64,000 bases of DNA from Amphiduros pacificus (Eukaryota > Annelida > Polychaeta > Phyllodocida > Hesionidae), in assembly GCA_949316495.1 (NCBI GenBank), contig OX439010.1:2051001-2115000 (forward strand), written 5' to 3'. Positions 14,301-28,200 of the stretch are shown in pieces. Below the pieces are notes generated by a model that ran no database searches, was not told where the DNA came from, and saw nothing but the letters and a program-made list of their open reading frames with translations. Position 1 is the first letter of the stretch; every line of letters begins with the position of its first letter. Made by a program: the position numbers and the translations under genes.

Positions 14301-17300
14301 GAAAAATTCAAAACCAATATTACGCCCTTTTTCGAGTTAACGTTGATCATCTGCACGTCAGAAATCGATTGGGTGGCTCCGAAATTTTTTTCTAAAGTGC
14401 ATCTCACCCCATTCCACATTTCTGATCTGTTTGGTGAAAGCAGTGATCAGTATGCATATATGAAAAATTCAAAACCAATATTTCGCCCCTTTTTCGAGTT
14501 ACCGTTGATCATCGAAACGTCAGAAATCTATTGGGTGGCTCCGAAATTTTTTCTAAAGTGCATCTCACCCCATACCAAATTTCTGATCTGTTTGGAGAAA
14601 GCAGTGATCAGTATGCATATATGTAAATTCAAAACCAATATTACGCCCTTTTTCGAGTTAACGTTGATCATCAGCACATCAGAAATCAATTGGGTGGCTC
14701 CGAAATTTTTTTCTAAAGTGTATCTCACCCCATTCCACATTTCTGATCTGTTTGGAGAAAGCAGTGATCAGCATGCATATATGAAAAATTCAAAACCAAT
14801 ATTTCGCCCCTTTTTCGAGTTACCGTTGATCATCGGCACGTCAGAAATCGATTGGGTAGCTCAGAAATTTTTTTCTAAAGTGCATCTCACCCCATATCAC
14901 ATTTCTGATCTGTTTGGAGAAAGCAGTGATCAGCATGCATATATGAAAAATTCAAAACCAATATTTCGCCCCTTTTTCGAATTACCGTTGATCATCGACA
15001 CGTCAGAAATCGATTGGGTGGCTCCGAAATTTTTTTCTAAAGACCATCTCACCCCATTCCACATTTCTGATCTGTTTGGAGAAAGCAGTGATCAGTATGC
15101 ATATATGTAAAATCAAAACCAATATTACGCCCTTTTTCGAGTTAACGTTGATCATCGGCATTTCAGAAATCGATTGGGTGGCTCCGAAATTTTTTCTAAA
15201 GTGCATCTCACCCAATTCCAAATTTCTGATCTGTTTGGAGAAATCAGTGATCAGTATGCATATATGAAAAATTCAAAACCAATATTTCGCCCCTTTTTCA
15301 ATTTACCGTTGATCATCGGCACGTCAGAAATCGATTGGGTGGCTCCGAAATCTTTTTCTAAAGTGCATCTCACCCCATTCCAAATTTCTGATCTGTTTGG
15401 AGAAAGCAATGATCAGTATGCATATATGAAAAATTCAAAACCATTATTTCGCCCCTTTTTCGAGTTATCATTGATCATCGGCACGTCAGAAATCAATTAG
15501 GTGGCTCCGAAATTTTGTTCTAAAGTGCATCTCACCCCATTCCATATTTCTTATCTGTTTGGAGTCTGCAGTGATCAGTATGCATATATGAAAAATTCAA
15601 AACCAATATTTCGCCCCTTTTTCGAGTTACCGTTGATCATCGGCACGTCAGAAATCAATTGGGTGGCTCCGAAATTTTTTTCTAAAGTGCATCTCACCCC
15701 ATTCCACATTTCTGATCTGTTTGGTGAAAGCAGTGATCAGCATGCATATATGAAAAATTCAAAACCAATATTTCCCCCCTTTTTCGAGTTACCGTTGATC
15801 ATCGGCACGTCAGAAATCAATTGGGTAGCTCCGAAATTTTTTTCTAAAGTGCATCTCACCCCATTCCACATTTCTGATCTGTTTGGAGAAAGCAGTGATC
15901 AGCATGCATATATGAAAAATTCAAAACCAATATTACGCCCTTTTTCGAGTTAACGTTGATCATCTGCACGTCAGAAATCGATTGGGTGGCTCCGAAATTT
16001 TGTTCTAAAGTGCATCTCACCCCATTCCACATTTCTGATCTGTTTGGAGAAAGCAGTGATCAGCATGCACATATGAAAAATTCAAAACCAATATTTCGCC
16101 CCTTTTTCGAGTTACCGTTGATCATCGGCACGTCAGAAAACCATTGGGTGGCTCCGAAATTTTGTTCTAAAGTGCATCTCACCCCATTCCACATTTCTGA
16201 TCTGTTTGGAGAAAGCAGTGATCAGCATGCATATATGAAAAATTCAAAACCAATATTACGCCCTTTTTCGAGTTAACGTTGATCATCTGCACGTCAGAAA
16301 TCGATTGGGTGGCTCCGAAATTTTTTTCTAAAGTGCATCTCACCCCATTCCACATTTCTGATCTGTTTGGTGAAAGCAGTGATCAGCATGCATATATGAA
16401 AAATTCAAAAACAATATTTCGCCCTTTTTAGAGTTACCGTTGATCATCGGCACGTCAGAAATCGATTGGGTGGCTCCGAAATTTTTTTCTAAAGTGCATC
16501 TCACCCCATATCACATTTCTGATCTGTTTGGAGAAAGCAGTGATCAGTATGCATATATGAAATATTCAAAACCAATATTTCCCCCCTTTTTTGAGTTACC
16601 GTTGATCATCGGCACGTCAGAAATCGATTGGGTGGCTCCAAATTTTTTTTCTATAGTGCATCTCACCCCATTGCACATTTATAATTTGTTTTGAGACTGC
16701 AGTGATCAGCATGCATATATGAAAAATTCAAAACCAATATTTCACCCCTTTTTCGAGTTAACATTGATCATTTGCAAGTCAAAAATTGATTGGGTGGCTC
16801 CGTAATTTTGTTCTAAAGTGCATCTCACCCCATACCACATTTCTGATCTGTTTGTAGAAAGCATTGATCAGTATGCATATATGAAAAATTTAAAACCGAT
16901 ATTTCGCCCCTTTTTCGAGTTACCGTTGATCATCGGCACTTCAGAAATCGATTGGGTGGCTCCGAAACTTTTTTATAAAGTGCATCTCACCCCACTCCAC
17001 ATTTCTGATCTGTTTGGAGAAAGCAGTGATCAGCATGCACATATGAAAAATTCAAAACCAATATTTCGCCCCTTTTTCGAGTTACCGTTGATCATCGGCA
17101 CGTCAGAAATCAATTGGGTGGCTCCGAAATTTTTTTCTAAAGTGCATCTCACCCCATTCCACATTTCTGATCTGTTGGTGAAAGCAGTGATCAGCATGCA
17201 TATATGAAAAATTCAAAACCAATATTTCGCCCCTTTTTCGAGTTACCGTTGATCATCGGAACGTCAGAAATCGATTGGGTATCTCCGAATTTTTTTTCTA

Positions 17301-19207
17301 AAGTGCATCTCTCCCCATTCCACATTTCTGATCTGTTTGGAGAAAGCAGTGATCAGCATGCATATATGAAAAATTCAAAACCAATATTACGCCCTTTTTC
17401 GAGTTAACGTTGATCATCTGCACGTCAGAAATCGATTGGGTGGCTCCGAAATTTTGTTCTAAAGTGCATCTCACCCCATTCCACATTTCTGATCTGTTTG
17501 GTGAAAGCAGTGATCAGCATGCATATATGAAAAATTCAAAAACAATATTTCACCCTTTTTAGAGTTACCGTTGATCATCGGCACGTCAGAAATCGATTGG
17601 GTGGCTCCAAATTTTTTTTCTATAGTGCATCTCACCCCATTGCACATTTATAATTTGTTTTGAGACTGCAGTGATCAGCATGCATATATGAAAAATTCAA
17701 AACCAATATTTCACCCCTTTTTCGAGATAACATTGATCATTTGCAAGTCAAAAATCGATTGGGTGGCTCCGAAATTTTTTTCTAAAGTGCATCTCACCCC
17801 ATTCCACATTCCTGATCTGTTTGGAGAAAGCAGTGATCAGCATGCACATATGAAAAATTCAAAACCAATATTTCGCCCCTTTTTCGAGTTACCGTTGATC
17901 ATCGGCACGTCAGAAATCAATTGGGTGGCTCCGAAATTTTTTTCTAAAGACCATCTCACCCCATTCCACATTTCTGATCTGTTTGGAGAAAGCAGTGATC
18001 AATATGCATATATGTAAATTCAAAACCAATATTACGCCCTTTTTCGAGTTAACGTTGATCATCGGCACATCAGAAATCGATTGGGTGGCTCCGAAATTTT
18101 GTTCTAAAGTGCATCTCAACCCATTCCACATTTCTGATCTGTTTGGTGAAAGCAGTGATCAGCATGCATATATGAAAAATTCAAAACCAATATTTCGCCC
18201 TTTTTAGAGTTACCGTTGATCATCGGCACGTCAGAAATCGATTTGGTAGCTCCGAAATTTTTTTCTAAAGTGCATCTCACCCCATTCCAAATTTCTGATC
18301 TGTTTGGAGAAAGCAGTGATCAGCATGGACATATGAAAAATTCAAAACCAATATTACGCCCTTTTTCGAGTTAACGTTGATCATCTGCACGTCAGAAATC
18401 GATTGGGTGGCTCCGAAATTTTTTTCTAAAGTGCATCTCACCCCATTCCACATTTCTGATCTGTTTGGTGAAAGCAGTGATCAGTATGCATATATGAAAA
18501 ATTCAAAACCAATATTTCGCCCCTTTTTCGAGTTACCGTTGATCATCGAAACGTCAGAAATCTATTGGGTGGCTCCGAAATTTTTTCTAAAGTGCATCTC
18601 ACCCCATACCAAATTTCTGATCTGTTTGGAGAAAGCAGTGATCAGTATGCATATATGTAAATTCAAAACCAATATTACGCCCTTTTTCGAGTTAACGTTG
18701 ATCATCAGCACATCAGAAATCAATTGGGTGGCTCCGAAATTTTTTTCTAAAGTGTATCTCACCCCATTCCACATTTCTGATCTGTTTGGAGAAAGCAGTG
18801 ATCAGCATGCATATATGAAAAATTCAAAACCAATATTTCGCCCCTTTTTCGAGTTACCGTTGATCATCGGCACGTCAGAAATCGATTGGGTAGCTCAGAA
18901 ATTTTTTTCTAAAGTGCATCTCACCCCATATCACATTTCTGATCTGTTTGGAGAAAGCAGTGATCAGCATGCATATATGAAAAATTCAAAACCAATATTT
19001 CGCCCCTTTTTCGAATTACCGTTGATCATCGACACGTCAGAAATCGATTGGGTGGCTCCGAAATTTTTTTCTAAAGACCATCTCACCCCATTCCACATTT
19101 CTGATCTGTTTGGAGAAAGCAGTGATCAGTATGCATATATGTAAAATCAAAACCAATATTACGCCCTTTTTCGAGTTAACGTTGATCATCGGCATTTCAG
19201 AAATCGA
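11301..19207. repeat. Satellite A HOR-A: expanded 24-mer and 25-mer copies
   Basis: The next two copies of the same HOR run at 11301-15173 (3873 bp, 24 monomers) and 15174-19207 (4034 bp, 25 monomers). Both carry a two-monomer insertion at about 12083-12405 and 15956-16278, recognisable by a unique AGAAAACCATTGGG variant. The second copy also carries one more monomer at about 18208-18370, with GATTTGGTAGC and a CATGGACATATG variant. The length steps are whole monomers, as expected from unequal exchange in register. Confidence 0.88.
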
Positions 19208-22200
19208 TTGGGTGGCTCCGAAATTTTTTCTAAAGTGCATCTCACCCAATTCCAAATTTCTGATCTGTTTGGAGAAATCAGTGATCAGTATGCATATATG
19301 AAAAATTCAAAACCAATATTTCGCCCCTTTTTCAATTTACCGTTGATCATCGGCACGTCAGAAATCGATTGGGTGGCTCCGAAATCTTTTTCTAAAGTGC
19401 ATCTCACCCCATTCCAAATTTCTGATCTGTTTGGAGAAAGCAATGATCAGTATGCATATATGAAAAATTCAAAACCATTATTTCGCCCCTTTTTCGAGTT
19501 ATCATTGATCATCGGCACGTCAGAAATCAATTAGGTGGCTCCGAAATTTTGTTCTAAAGTGCATCTCACCCCATTCCATATTTCTTATCTGTTTGGAGTC
19601 TGCAGTGATCAGTATGCATATATGAAAAATTCAAAACCAATATTTCGCCCCTTTTTCGAGTTACCGTTGATCATCGGCACGTCAGAAATCAATTGGGTGG
19701 CTCCGAAATTTTTTTCTAAAGTGCATCTCACCCCATTCCACATTTCTGATCTGTTTGGTGAAAGCAGTGATCAGCATGCATATATGAAAAATTCAAAACC
19801 AATATTTCCCCCCTTTTTCGAGTTACCGTTGATCATCGGCACGTCAGAAATCAATTGGGTAGCTCCGAAATTTTTTTCTAAAGTGCATCTCACCCCATTC
19901 CACATTTCTGATCTGTTTGGAGAAAGCAGTGATCAGCATGCATATATGAAAAATTCAAAACCAATATTACGCCCTTTTTCGAGTTAACGTTGATCATCTG
20001 CACGTCAGAAATCGATTGGGTGGCTCCGAAATTTTGTTCTAAAGTGCATCTCACCCCATTCCACATTTCTGATCTGTTTGGAGAAAGCAGTGATCAGTAT
20101 GCATATATGAAAAATTCAAAACCAATATTTCACCCCTTTTTCGAGTTAACTTTGATCATTTGCAAGTCAAAAATCGATTAGGTGGCTCCAAAATTTTGTT
20201 CTAAAGTGCATCTCACCCCATTCCACATTTCTGATCTGTTTGGAGAAAGCAGTGATCAGTATGCATATATGAAAAATTTAAAACCGATATTTCGCCCCTT
20301 TTTCGAGTTACCGTTGATCATCTGCACGTCAGAAATCGATTGGGTGGCTCCGAAATTTTTTTCTAAAGTGCATCTCACCCCATTCCACATTTCTGATCTG
20401 TTTGGTGAAAGCAGTGATCAGCATGCATATATGAAAAATTCAAAACCAATATTTCGCCCCTTTTTCGAGTTACCGTTGATCATCGGCACGTCAGAAATCA
20501 ATTGGGTGGCTCCGAAATTTTTTTCTAAAGTGCATCTCACCCCATTCCACATTTCTGATCTGTTTGGTGAAAGCAGTGATCAGCATGCATATATGAAAAA
20601 TTCAAAAACAATATTTCGCCCTTTTTAGAGTTACCGTTGATCATCGGCACGTCAGAAATCGATTGGGTGGCTCCAAATTTTTTTTCTATAGTGCATCTCA
20701 CCCCATTGCACATTTATAATTTGTTTTGAGACTGCAGTGATCAGCATGCATATATGAAAAATTCAAAACCAATATTTCACCCCTTTTTCGAGTTAACATT
20801 GATCATTTGCAAGTCAAAAATTGATTGGGTGGCTCCGAAATTTTGTTCTAAAGTGCATCTCACCCCATACCACATTTCTGATCTGTTTGTAGAAAGCATT
20901 GATCAGTATGCATATATGAAAAATTTAAAACCGATATTTCGCCCCTTTTTCGAGTTACCGTTGATCATCGGCACTTCAGAAATCGATTGGGTGGCTCCGA
21001 AATTTTTTTCTAAAGTTCATCTCACCCCATTCCACATATCTGATCTGTTTGGAGAAAGCAGTGATCAGCATGCACATATGAAAAATTCAAAACCAATATT
21101 TCGCCCCTTTTTCGAGTTACCGTTGATCATCGGCACGTCAGAAATCAATTGGGTGGCTCCGAAATTTTTTTCTAAAGTGCATCTCACCCCATTCCACATT
21201 TCTGATCTGTTTGGTGAAAGCAGTGATCAGCATGCATATATGAAAAATTCAAAACCAATATTTCGCCCTTTTTAGAGTTACCGTTGATCATCGGCACGTC
21301 AGAAATCGATTGGGTAGCTCCAAAATTTTTTTCTAAAGTGCATCTCACCCCATTCCACATTTCTGATCTGTTTGGAGAAAGCAGTGATCAGCATGCATAT
21401 ATGAAAAATTCAAAACCAATATTACGCCCTTTTTCGAGTTACCGTTGACCATCGGCACTTCAGAAATCGATTGGGTGGCTCCGAAATTTTCTTCTAAAGT
21501 GCATCTCACCCCATTCCACATTTCTGATTTGTTTTGAGACTGCAGTGATCAGCATGCATATATGAAAAATTCAAAACCAATATTTCACCCCTTTTTCGAG
21601 TTAACTTTGATCATTTGCAAGTCAAAAATCGATTAGGTGGCTCCAAAATTTTGTTCTAAAGTGCATCTCACCCCATTCCACATTTCTGATCTGTTTGGAG
21701 AAAGCAGTGATCAGTATGCATATATGAAAAATTTAAAACCGATATTTCGCCCCTTTTTCGAGTTACCGTTGATCATCTGCACGTCAGAAATTGATTGGGT
21801 GGCTCCGAAATTTTGTTCTAAAGTGCATTTCACCCCATTCCACATTTCTGATCTGTTTGGTGAAAGCAGTGATCAGCATGCATATATGAAAAATTCAAAA
21901 CCAATATTTCGCCCCTTTTTCGATTTACCGTTGATCATCGGCACTTCAGAAATCAATTGGGTGGCTCCGAAATTTTTTTCTAAAGTGCATCTCACCCCAT
22001 TCCACATTTCTGATCTGTTTGGTGAAAGCAGTGATCAGCATGCATATATGAAAAATTCAAAACCAATATTTCGCCCCTTTTTCGAGTTACAGTTGATCAT
22101 CGGAACGTCAGAAATCGATTGGTAACTCCGAAATTTTGTTCTAAAGTGCATCTCACCCCATTCCACATTTCTGATCTGTTTGGAGAAAGCAGTGATCAGC

Positions 22201-25200
22201 ATGCATATATGAAAAATTCAAAACCAATATTTCGCCCCTTTTTCGAGTTACCGTTGATCATCGGCACGTCAGAAATCGATTGGGTAGCTCAGAAATTTTT
22301 TTCTAAAGTGCATCTCACCCCATATCACATTTCTGATCTGTTTGGAGAAAGCAGTGATCAGCATGCATATATGAAAAATTCAAAACCAATATTTCGCCCC
22401 TTTTTCGAATTACCGTTGATCATCGACACGTCAGAAATCGATTGGGTGGCTCCGAAATTTTTTTCTAAAGACCATCTCACCCCATTCCACATTTCTGATC
22501 TGTTTGGAGAAAGCAGTGATCAGTATGCATATATGTAAAATCAAAACCAATATTACGCCCTTTTTCGAGTTAACGTTGATCATCGGCATTTCAGAAATCG
22601 ATTGGGTGGCTCCGAAATTTTTTCTAAAGTGCATCTCACCCAATTCCAAATTTCTGATCTGTTTGGAGAAATCAGTGATCAGTATGCATATATGAAAAAT
22701 TCAAAACCAATATTTCGCCCCTTTTTCAATTTACCGTTGATCATCGGCACGTCAGAAATCGATTGGGTGGCTCCGAAATCTTTTTCTAAAGTGCATCTCA
22801 CCCCATTCCAAATTTCTGATCTGTTTGGAGAAAGCAATGATCAGTATGCATATATGAAAAATTCAAAACCATTATTTCGCCCCTTTTTCGAGTTATCATT
22901 GATCATCGGCACGTCAGAAATCAATTAGGTGGCTCCGAAATTTTGTTCTAAAGTGCATCTCACCCCATTCCATATTTCTTATCTGTTTGGAGTCTGCAGT
23001 GATCAGTATGCATATATGAAAAATTCAAAACCAATATTTCGCCCCTTTTTCGAGTTACCGTTGATCATCGGCACGTCAGAAATCAATTGGGTGGCTCCGA
23101 AATTTTTTTCTAAAGTGCATCTCACCCCATTCCACATTTCTGATCTGTTTGGTGAAAGCAGTGATCAGCATGCATATATGAAAAATTCAAAACCAATATT
23201 TCCCCCCTTTTTCGAGTTACCGTTGATCATCGGCACGTCAGAAATCAATTGGGTAGCTCCGAAATTTTTTTCTAAAGTGCATCTCACCCCATTCCACATT
23301 TCTGATCTGTTTGGAGAAAGCAGTGATCAGCATGCATATATGAAAAATTCAAAACCAATATTACGCCCTTTTTCGAGTTAACGTTGATCATCTGCACGTC
23401 AGAAATCGATTGGGTGGCTCCGAAATTTTGTTCTAAAGTGCATCTCACCCCATTCCACATTTCTGATCTGTTTGGAGAAAGCAGTGATCAGTATGCATAT
23501 ATGAAAAATTCAAAACCAATATTTCACCCCTTTTTCGAGTTAACTTTGATCATTTGCAAGTCAAAAATCGATTAGGTGGCTCCGAAATTTGTTCTAAAGT
23601 GCATCTCACCCCATTCCACATTTCTGATCTGTTTGGAGAAAGCAGTGATCAGTATGCATATATGAAAAATTTAAAACCGATATTTCGCCCCTTTTTCGAG
23701 TTACCGTTGATCATCTGCACGTCAGAAATCGATTGGGTGGCTCCGAAATTTTTTTCTAAAGTGCATCTCACCCCATTCCACATTTCTGATCTGTTTGGTG
23801 AAAGCAGTGATCAGCATGCATATATGAAAAATTCAAAACCAATATTTCGCCCCTTTTTCGAGTTACCGTTGATCATCGGCACGTCAGAAATCAATTGGGT
23901 GGCTCCGAAATTTTTTTCTAAAGTGCATCTCACCCCATTCCACATTTCTGATCTGTTTGGTGAAAGCAGTGATCAGCATGCATATATGAAAAATTCAAAA
24001 ACAATATTTCGCCCTTTTTAGAGTTACCGTTGATCATCGGCACGTCAGAAATCGATTGGGTGGCTCCAAATTTTTTTTCTATAGTGCATCTCACCCCATT
24101 GCACATTTATAATTTGTTTTGAGACTGCAGTGATCAGCATGCATATATGAAAAATTCAAAACCAATATTTCACCCCTTTTTCGAGTTAACTTTGATCATT
24201 TGCAAGTCAAAAATCGATTAGGTGGCTCCAAAATTTTGTTCTAAAGTGCATCTCACCCCATTCCACATTTCTGATCTGTTTGGAGAAAGCAGTGATCAGT
24301 ATGCATATATGAAAAATTTAAAACCGATATTTCGCCCCTTTTTCGAGTTACCGTTGATCATCTGCACGTCAGAAATTGATTGGGTGGCTCCGAAATTTTG
24401 TTCTAAAGTGCATTTCACCCCATTCCACATTTCTGATCTGTTTGGTGAAAGCAGTGATCAGCATGCATATATGAAAAATTCAAAACCAATATTTCGCCCC
24501 TTTTTCGAGTTACCGTTGATCATCGGCACGTCAGAAATCAATTGGGTGGCTCCGAAATTTTTTTCTAAAGTGCATCTCACCCCATTCCACATTTCTGATC
24601 TGTTTGGTGAAAGCAGTGATCAGCATGCATATATGAAAAATTCAAAACCAATATTTCGCCCCTTTTTCGAGTTACAGTTGATCATCGGAACGTCAGAAAT
24701 CGATTGGTAACTCCGAAATTTTGTTCTAAAGTGCATCTCACCCCATTCCACATTTCTGATCTGTTTGGAGAAAGCAGTGATCAGTATGCATATATGTAAA
24801 TTCAAAACCAATATTACGCCTTTTTTCGAGTTAACGTTGATCATCTGCACGTCAGAAATCGATTGGGTGGCTCCGAAATTTTGTTCTAAAGTGCATCTCA
24901 CCCCATTCCACATTTCTGATCTGTTTGGAGAAAGCAGTGATCAGTATGCATATATGAAAAATTCAAAACCAATATTTCCCCCCTTTTTCGAGTTACCGTT
25001 GATCATCGGCACGTCAGAAATCGATTGGGTGGCTCCAAATTTTTTTTCTATAGTGCATCTCACCCCATTCCACATTTCTGATCTGTTTGGAGAAAGCAGT
25101 GATCAGTATGCATATATGAAAAATTTAAAACCGATATTTCGCCCCTTTTTCGAGTTACCGTTGATCATCTGCACGTCAGAAATCGTTTGGGTGGCTCCGA

Positions 25201-28200
25201 AATTTTGTTCTAAAGTGCATCTCACCCCATTCCACATTTCTGATCTGTTTGGTGAAAGCAGTGATCAGCATGCATATATGAAAAATTCAAAACCAATATT
25301 TCGCCCTTTTTCGAGTTACCGTTGATCATCGGCACGTCAGAAATCAATTGGGTGGTTCCGAAATTTTTTTCTAAAGTGCATCTCACCCCATTCCACATTT
25401 CTGATCTGTTTGGTGAAAGCAGTGATCAGCATGCATATATGAAAAATTCAAAACCAATATTTCGCCCCTTTTTCGAGTTACCGTTGATCATCGGCACGTC
25501 AGAAATCAATTGGGTGGCTCCGAAATTTTTTTCTAAAGTGCATCTCACCCCATTCCACATTTCTGATCTGTTTGGTGAAAGCAGTGATCAGCATGCATAT
25601 ATGAAAAATTCAAAACCAATATTTCGCTCCTTTTTCGAGTTACCGTTGATCATCGTAACGTCAGAAATCGATTGGGTATCTCCGAATTTTTTTTCTAAAG
25701 TGCATCTCACCCCATTCCACATTTCTGATCTGTTTGGAGAAAGCAGTGATCAGTATGCATATATGTAAATTCAAAACCAATATTACGCCTTTTTTCGAGT
25801 TAACGTTGATCATCTGCACGTCAGAAATCGATTGGGTGGCTCCGAAATTTTGTTCTAAAGTGCATCTCACCCCATTCCACATTTCTGATCTGTTTGGAGA
25901 AAGCAGTGATCAGTATGCATATATGAAAAATTCAAAACCAATATTTCCCCCCTTTTTCGAGTTACCGTTGATCATCGGCACGTCAGAAATCGATTGGGTG
26001 GCTCCAAATTTTTTTTCTATAGTGCATCTCACCCCATTGCACATTTATAATTTGTTTTGAGACTGCAGTGATCAGCATGCATATATGAAAAATTCAAAAC
26101 CAATATTTCACCCCTTTTTCGAGTTAACACTGATCATTTGCAAGTCAAAAATTGATTGGGTGGCTCCGAAATTTTGTTCTAAAGTGCATCTCACCCCATA
26201 CCACATTTCTGATCTGTTTGTAGAAAGCAGTGATCAGTATGCATATATGAAAAATTTAAAACCGATATTTCGCCCCTTTTTCGAGTTACCGTTGATCATC
26301 TGCACGTCAGAAATCGATTGGGTAGCTCCGAAATTTTTTTCTAAAGTGCATCTCACCCCATTCCACATTTCTGATCTGTTTGGAGAAAGCAGTGATCAGC
26401 ATGCATATATGAAAAATTCAAAACCAATATTACGCCCTTTTTCAAGTTAACGTTGATCATCTGCACGTCAGAAATCGATTGGGTGGCTCCGAAATTTTGT
26501 TCTAAAGTGCATCTCACCCCATTCCACATTTCTGATCTGTTTGGTGAAAGCAGTGATCAGCATGCATATATGAAAAATTCAAAAACAATATTTCGCCCTT
26601 TTTAGAGTAACCGTTGATCATCAGCACGTCAGAAATCGATTGGGTGGCTCCAAATTTTTTTTCTATAGTGCATCTCACCCCATTGCACATTTATAATTTG
26701 TTTTGAGACTGCAGTGATCAGCATGCATATATGAAAAATTCAAAACCAATATTTCACCCCTTTTTCGAGTTAACATTGATCATTTGCGAGTCAAAAATTG
26801 ATTGGGTGGCTCCGAAATTTTGTTCTAAAGTGCATCTCACCCCATACCACATTTCTGATCTGTTTGTAGAAAGCATTGATCAGTATGCATATATGAAAAA
26901 TTTAAAACCGATATTTCGCCCCTTTTTCGAGTTACCGTTGATCATCGGCACTTCAGAAATCGATTGGGTGGCTCCGAAATTTTTTTCTAAAGTGCATCTC
27001 ACCCCATTCCACATTTCTGATCTGTTTGGAGAAAGCAGTGATCAGCATGCATATATGAAAAATTCAAAACCAATATTTCACCCCTTTTTCGAGTTAACAT
27101 TGATCATTTGCAAGTCAAAAATCGATTGGGTGGCTCCGAAATTTTTGTGAAAGCAGTGATCAGCATGCATATATGAAAAATTCAAAACCAATATTTCGCC
27201 CTTTTTAGAGTTACCGTTGATCATCGGCACGTCAGAAATCGATTGGGTAGCTCCGAAATTTTTTTCTAAAGTGTATCTCACCCCATTCCACATTTCTGAT
27301 CTGTTTGGAGAAAGCAGTGATCAGCATGCATATATGAAAAATTCAAAACCAATATTTCGCCCCTTTTTCGAATTACCGTTGATCATCGGCACGTCAGAAA
27401 TCGATTGGGTGGCTCCGAAATTTTTTTCTAAAGACCATCTCACCCCATTCCATATTTCTGATCTGTTTGGAGAAAGCAGTGATCAGTATGCATATATGTA
27501 AATTCAAAACCAATATTACGCCCTTTTTCGAGTTAACGTTGATCATCGGCATTTCAGAAATCGATTGGGTGGCTCCGAAATTTTTTCTAAAGTGCATCTC
27601 ACCCAATTCCAAATTTCTGATCTGTTTGGAGAAATCAGTGATCAGTATGCATATATGAAAAATTCAAAACCAATATTTCGCCCCTTTTTCAATTTACCGT
27701 TGATCATCGGCACGTCAGAAATCGATTGGGTGGCTCCGAAATCTTTTTCTAAAGTGCATCTCACCCCATTCCAAATTTCTGATCTGTTTGGAGAAAGCAA
27801 TGATCAGTATGCATATATGAAAAATTCAAAACCATTATTTCGCCCCTTTTTCGAGTTATCATTGATCATCGGCACGTCAGAAATCAATTAGGTGGCTCCG
27901 AAATTTTGTTCTAAAGTGCATCTCACCCCATTCCATATTTCTTATCTGTTTGGAGTCTGCAGTGATCAGTATGCATATATGAAAAATTCAAAACCAATAT
28001 TTCGCCCCTTTTTCGAGTTACCGTTGATCATCGGCACGTCAGAAATCAATTGGGTGGCTCCGAAATTTTTTTCTAAAGTGCATCTCACCCCATTCCACAT
28101 TTCTGATCTGTTTGATGAAAGCAGTGATCAGCATGCATATATGAAAAATTCAAAACCAATATTTCGCCCCTTTTTCGAGTAACCGTTGATCATCGGAACG
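19208..28200. repeat. Satellite A HOR-A: rearranged copies and transition
   Basis: The marker monomer recurs at 19208, 22602 and 27565, giving intervals of 3394 bp (21 monomers) and 4963 bp (about 31 monomers less ~48 bp). Blocks at 20182-20628 and 21637-22125 recur at about 23572-24021 and 24222-24710, so a shorter internal duplication is laid over the HOR. One monomer at about 27140-27155 is truncated: the expected run from TTTTTTCTAAAG through CTGATCTG is missing. This makes it the one clear out-of-register break I noticed in the left half of the array. Confidence 0.8.
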
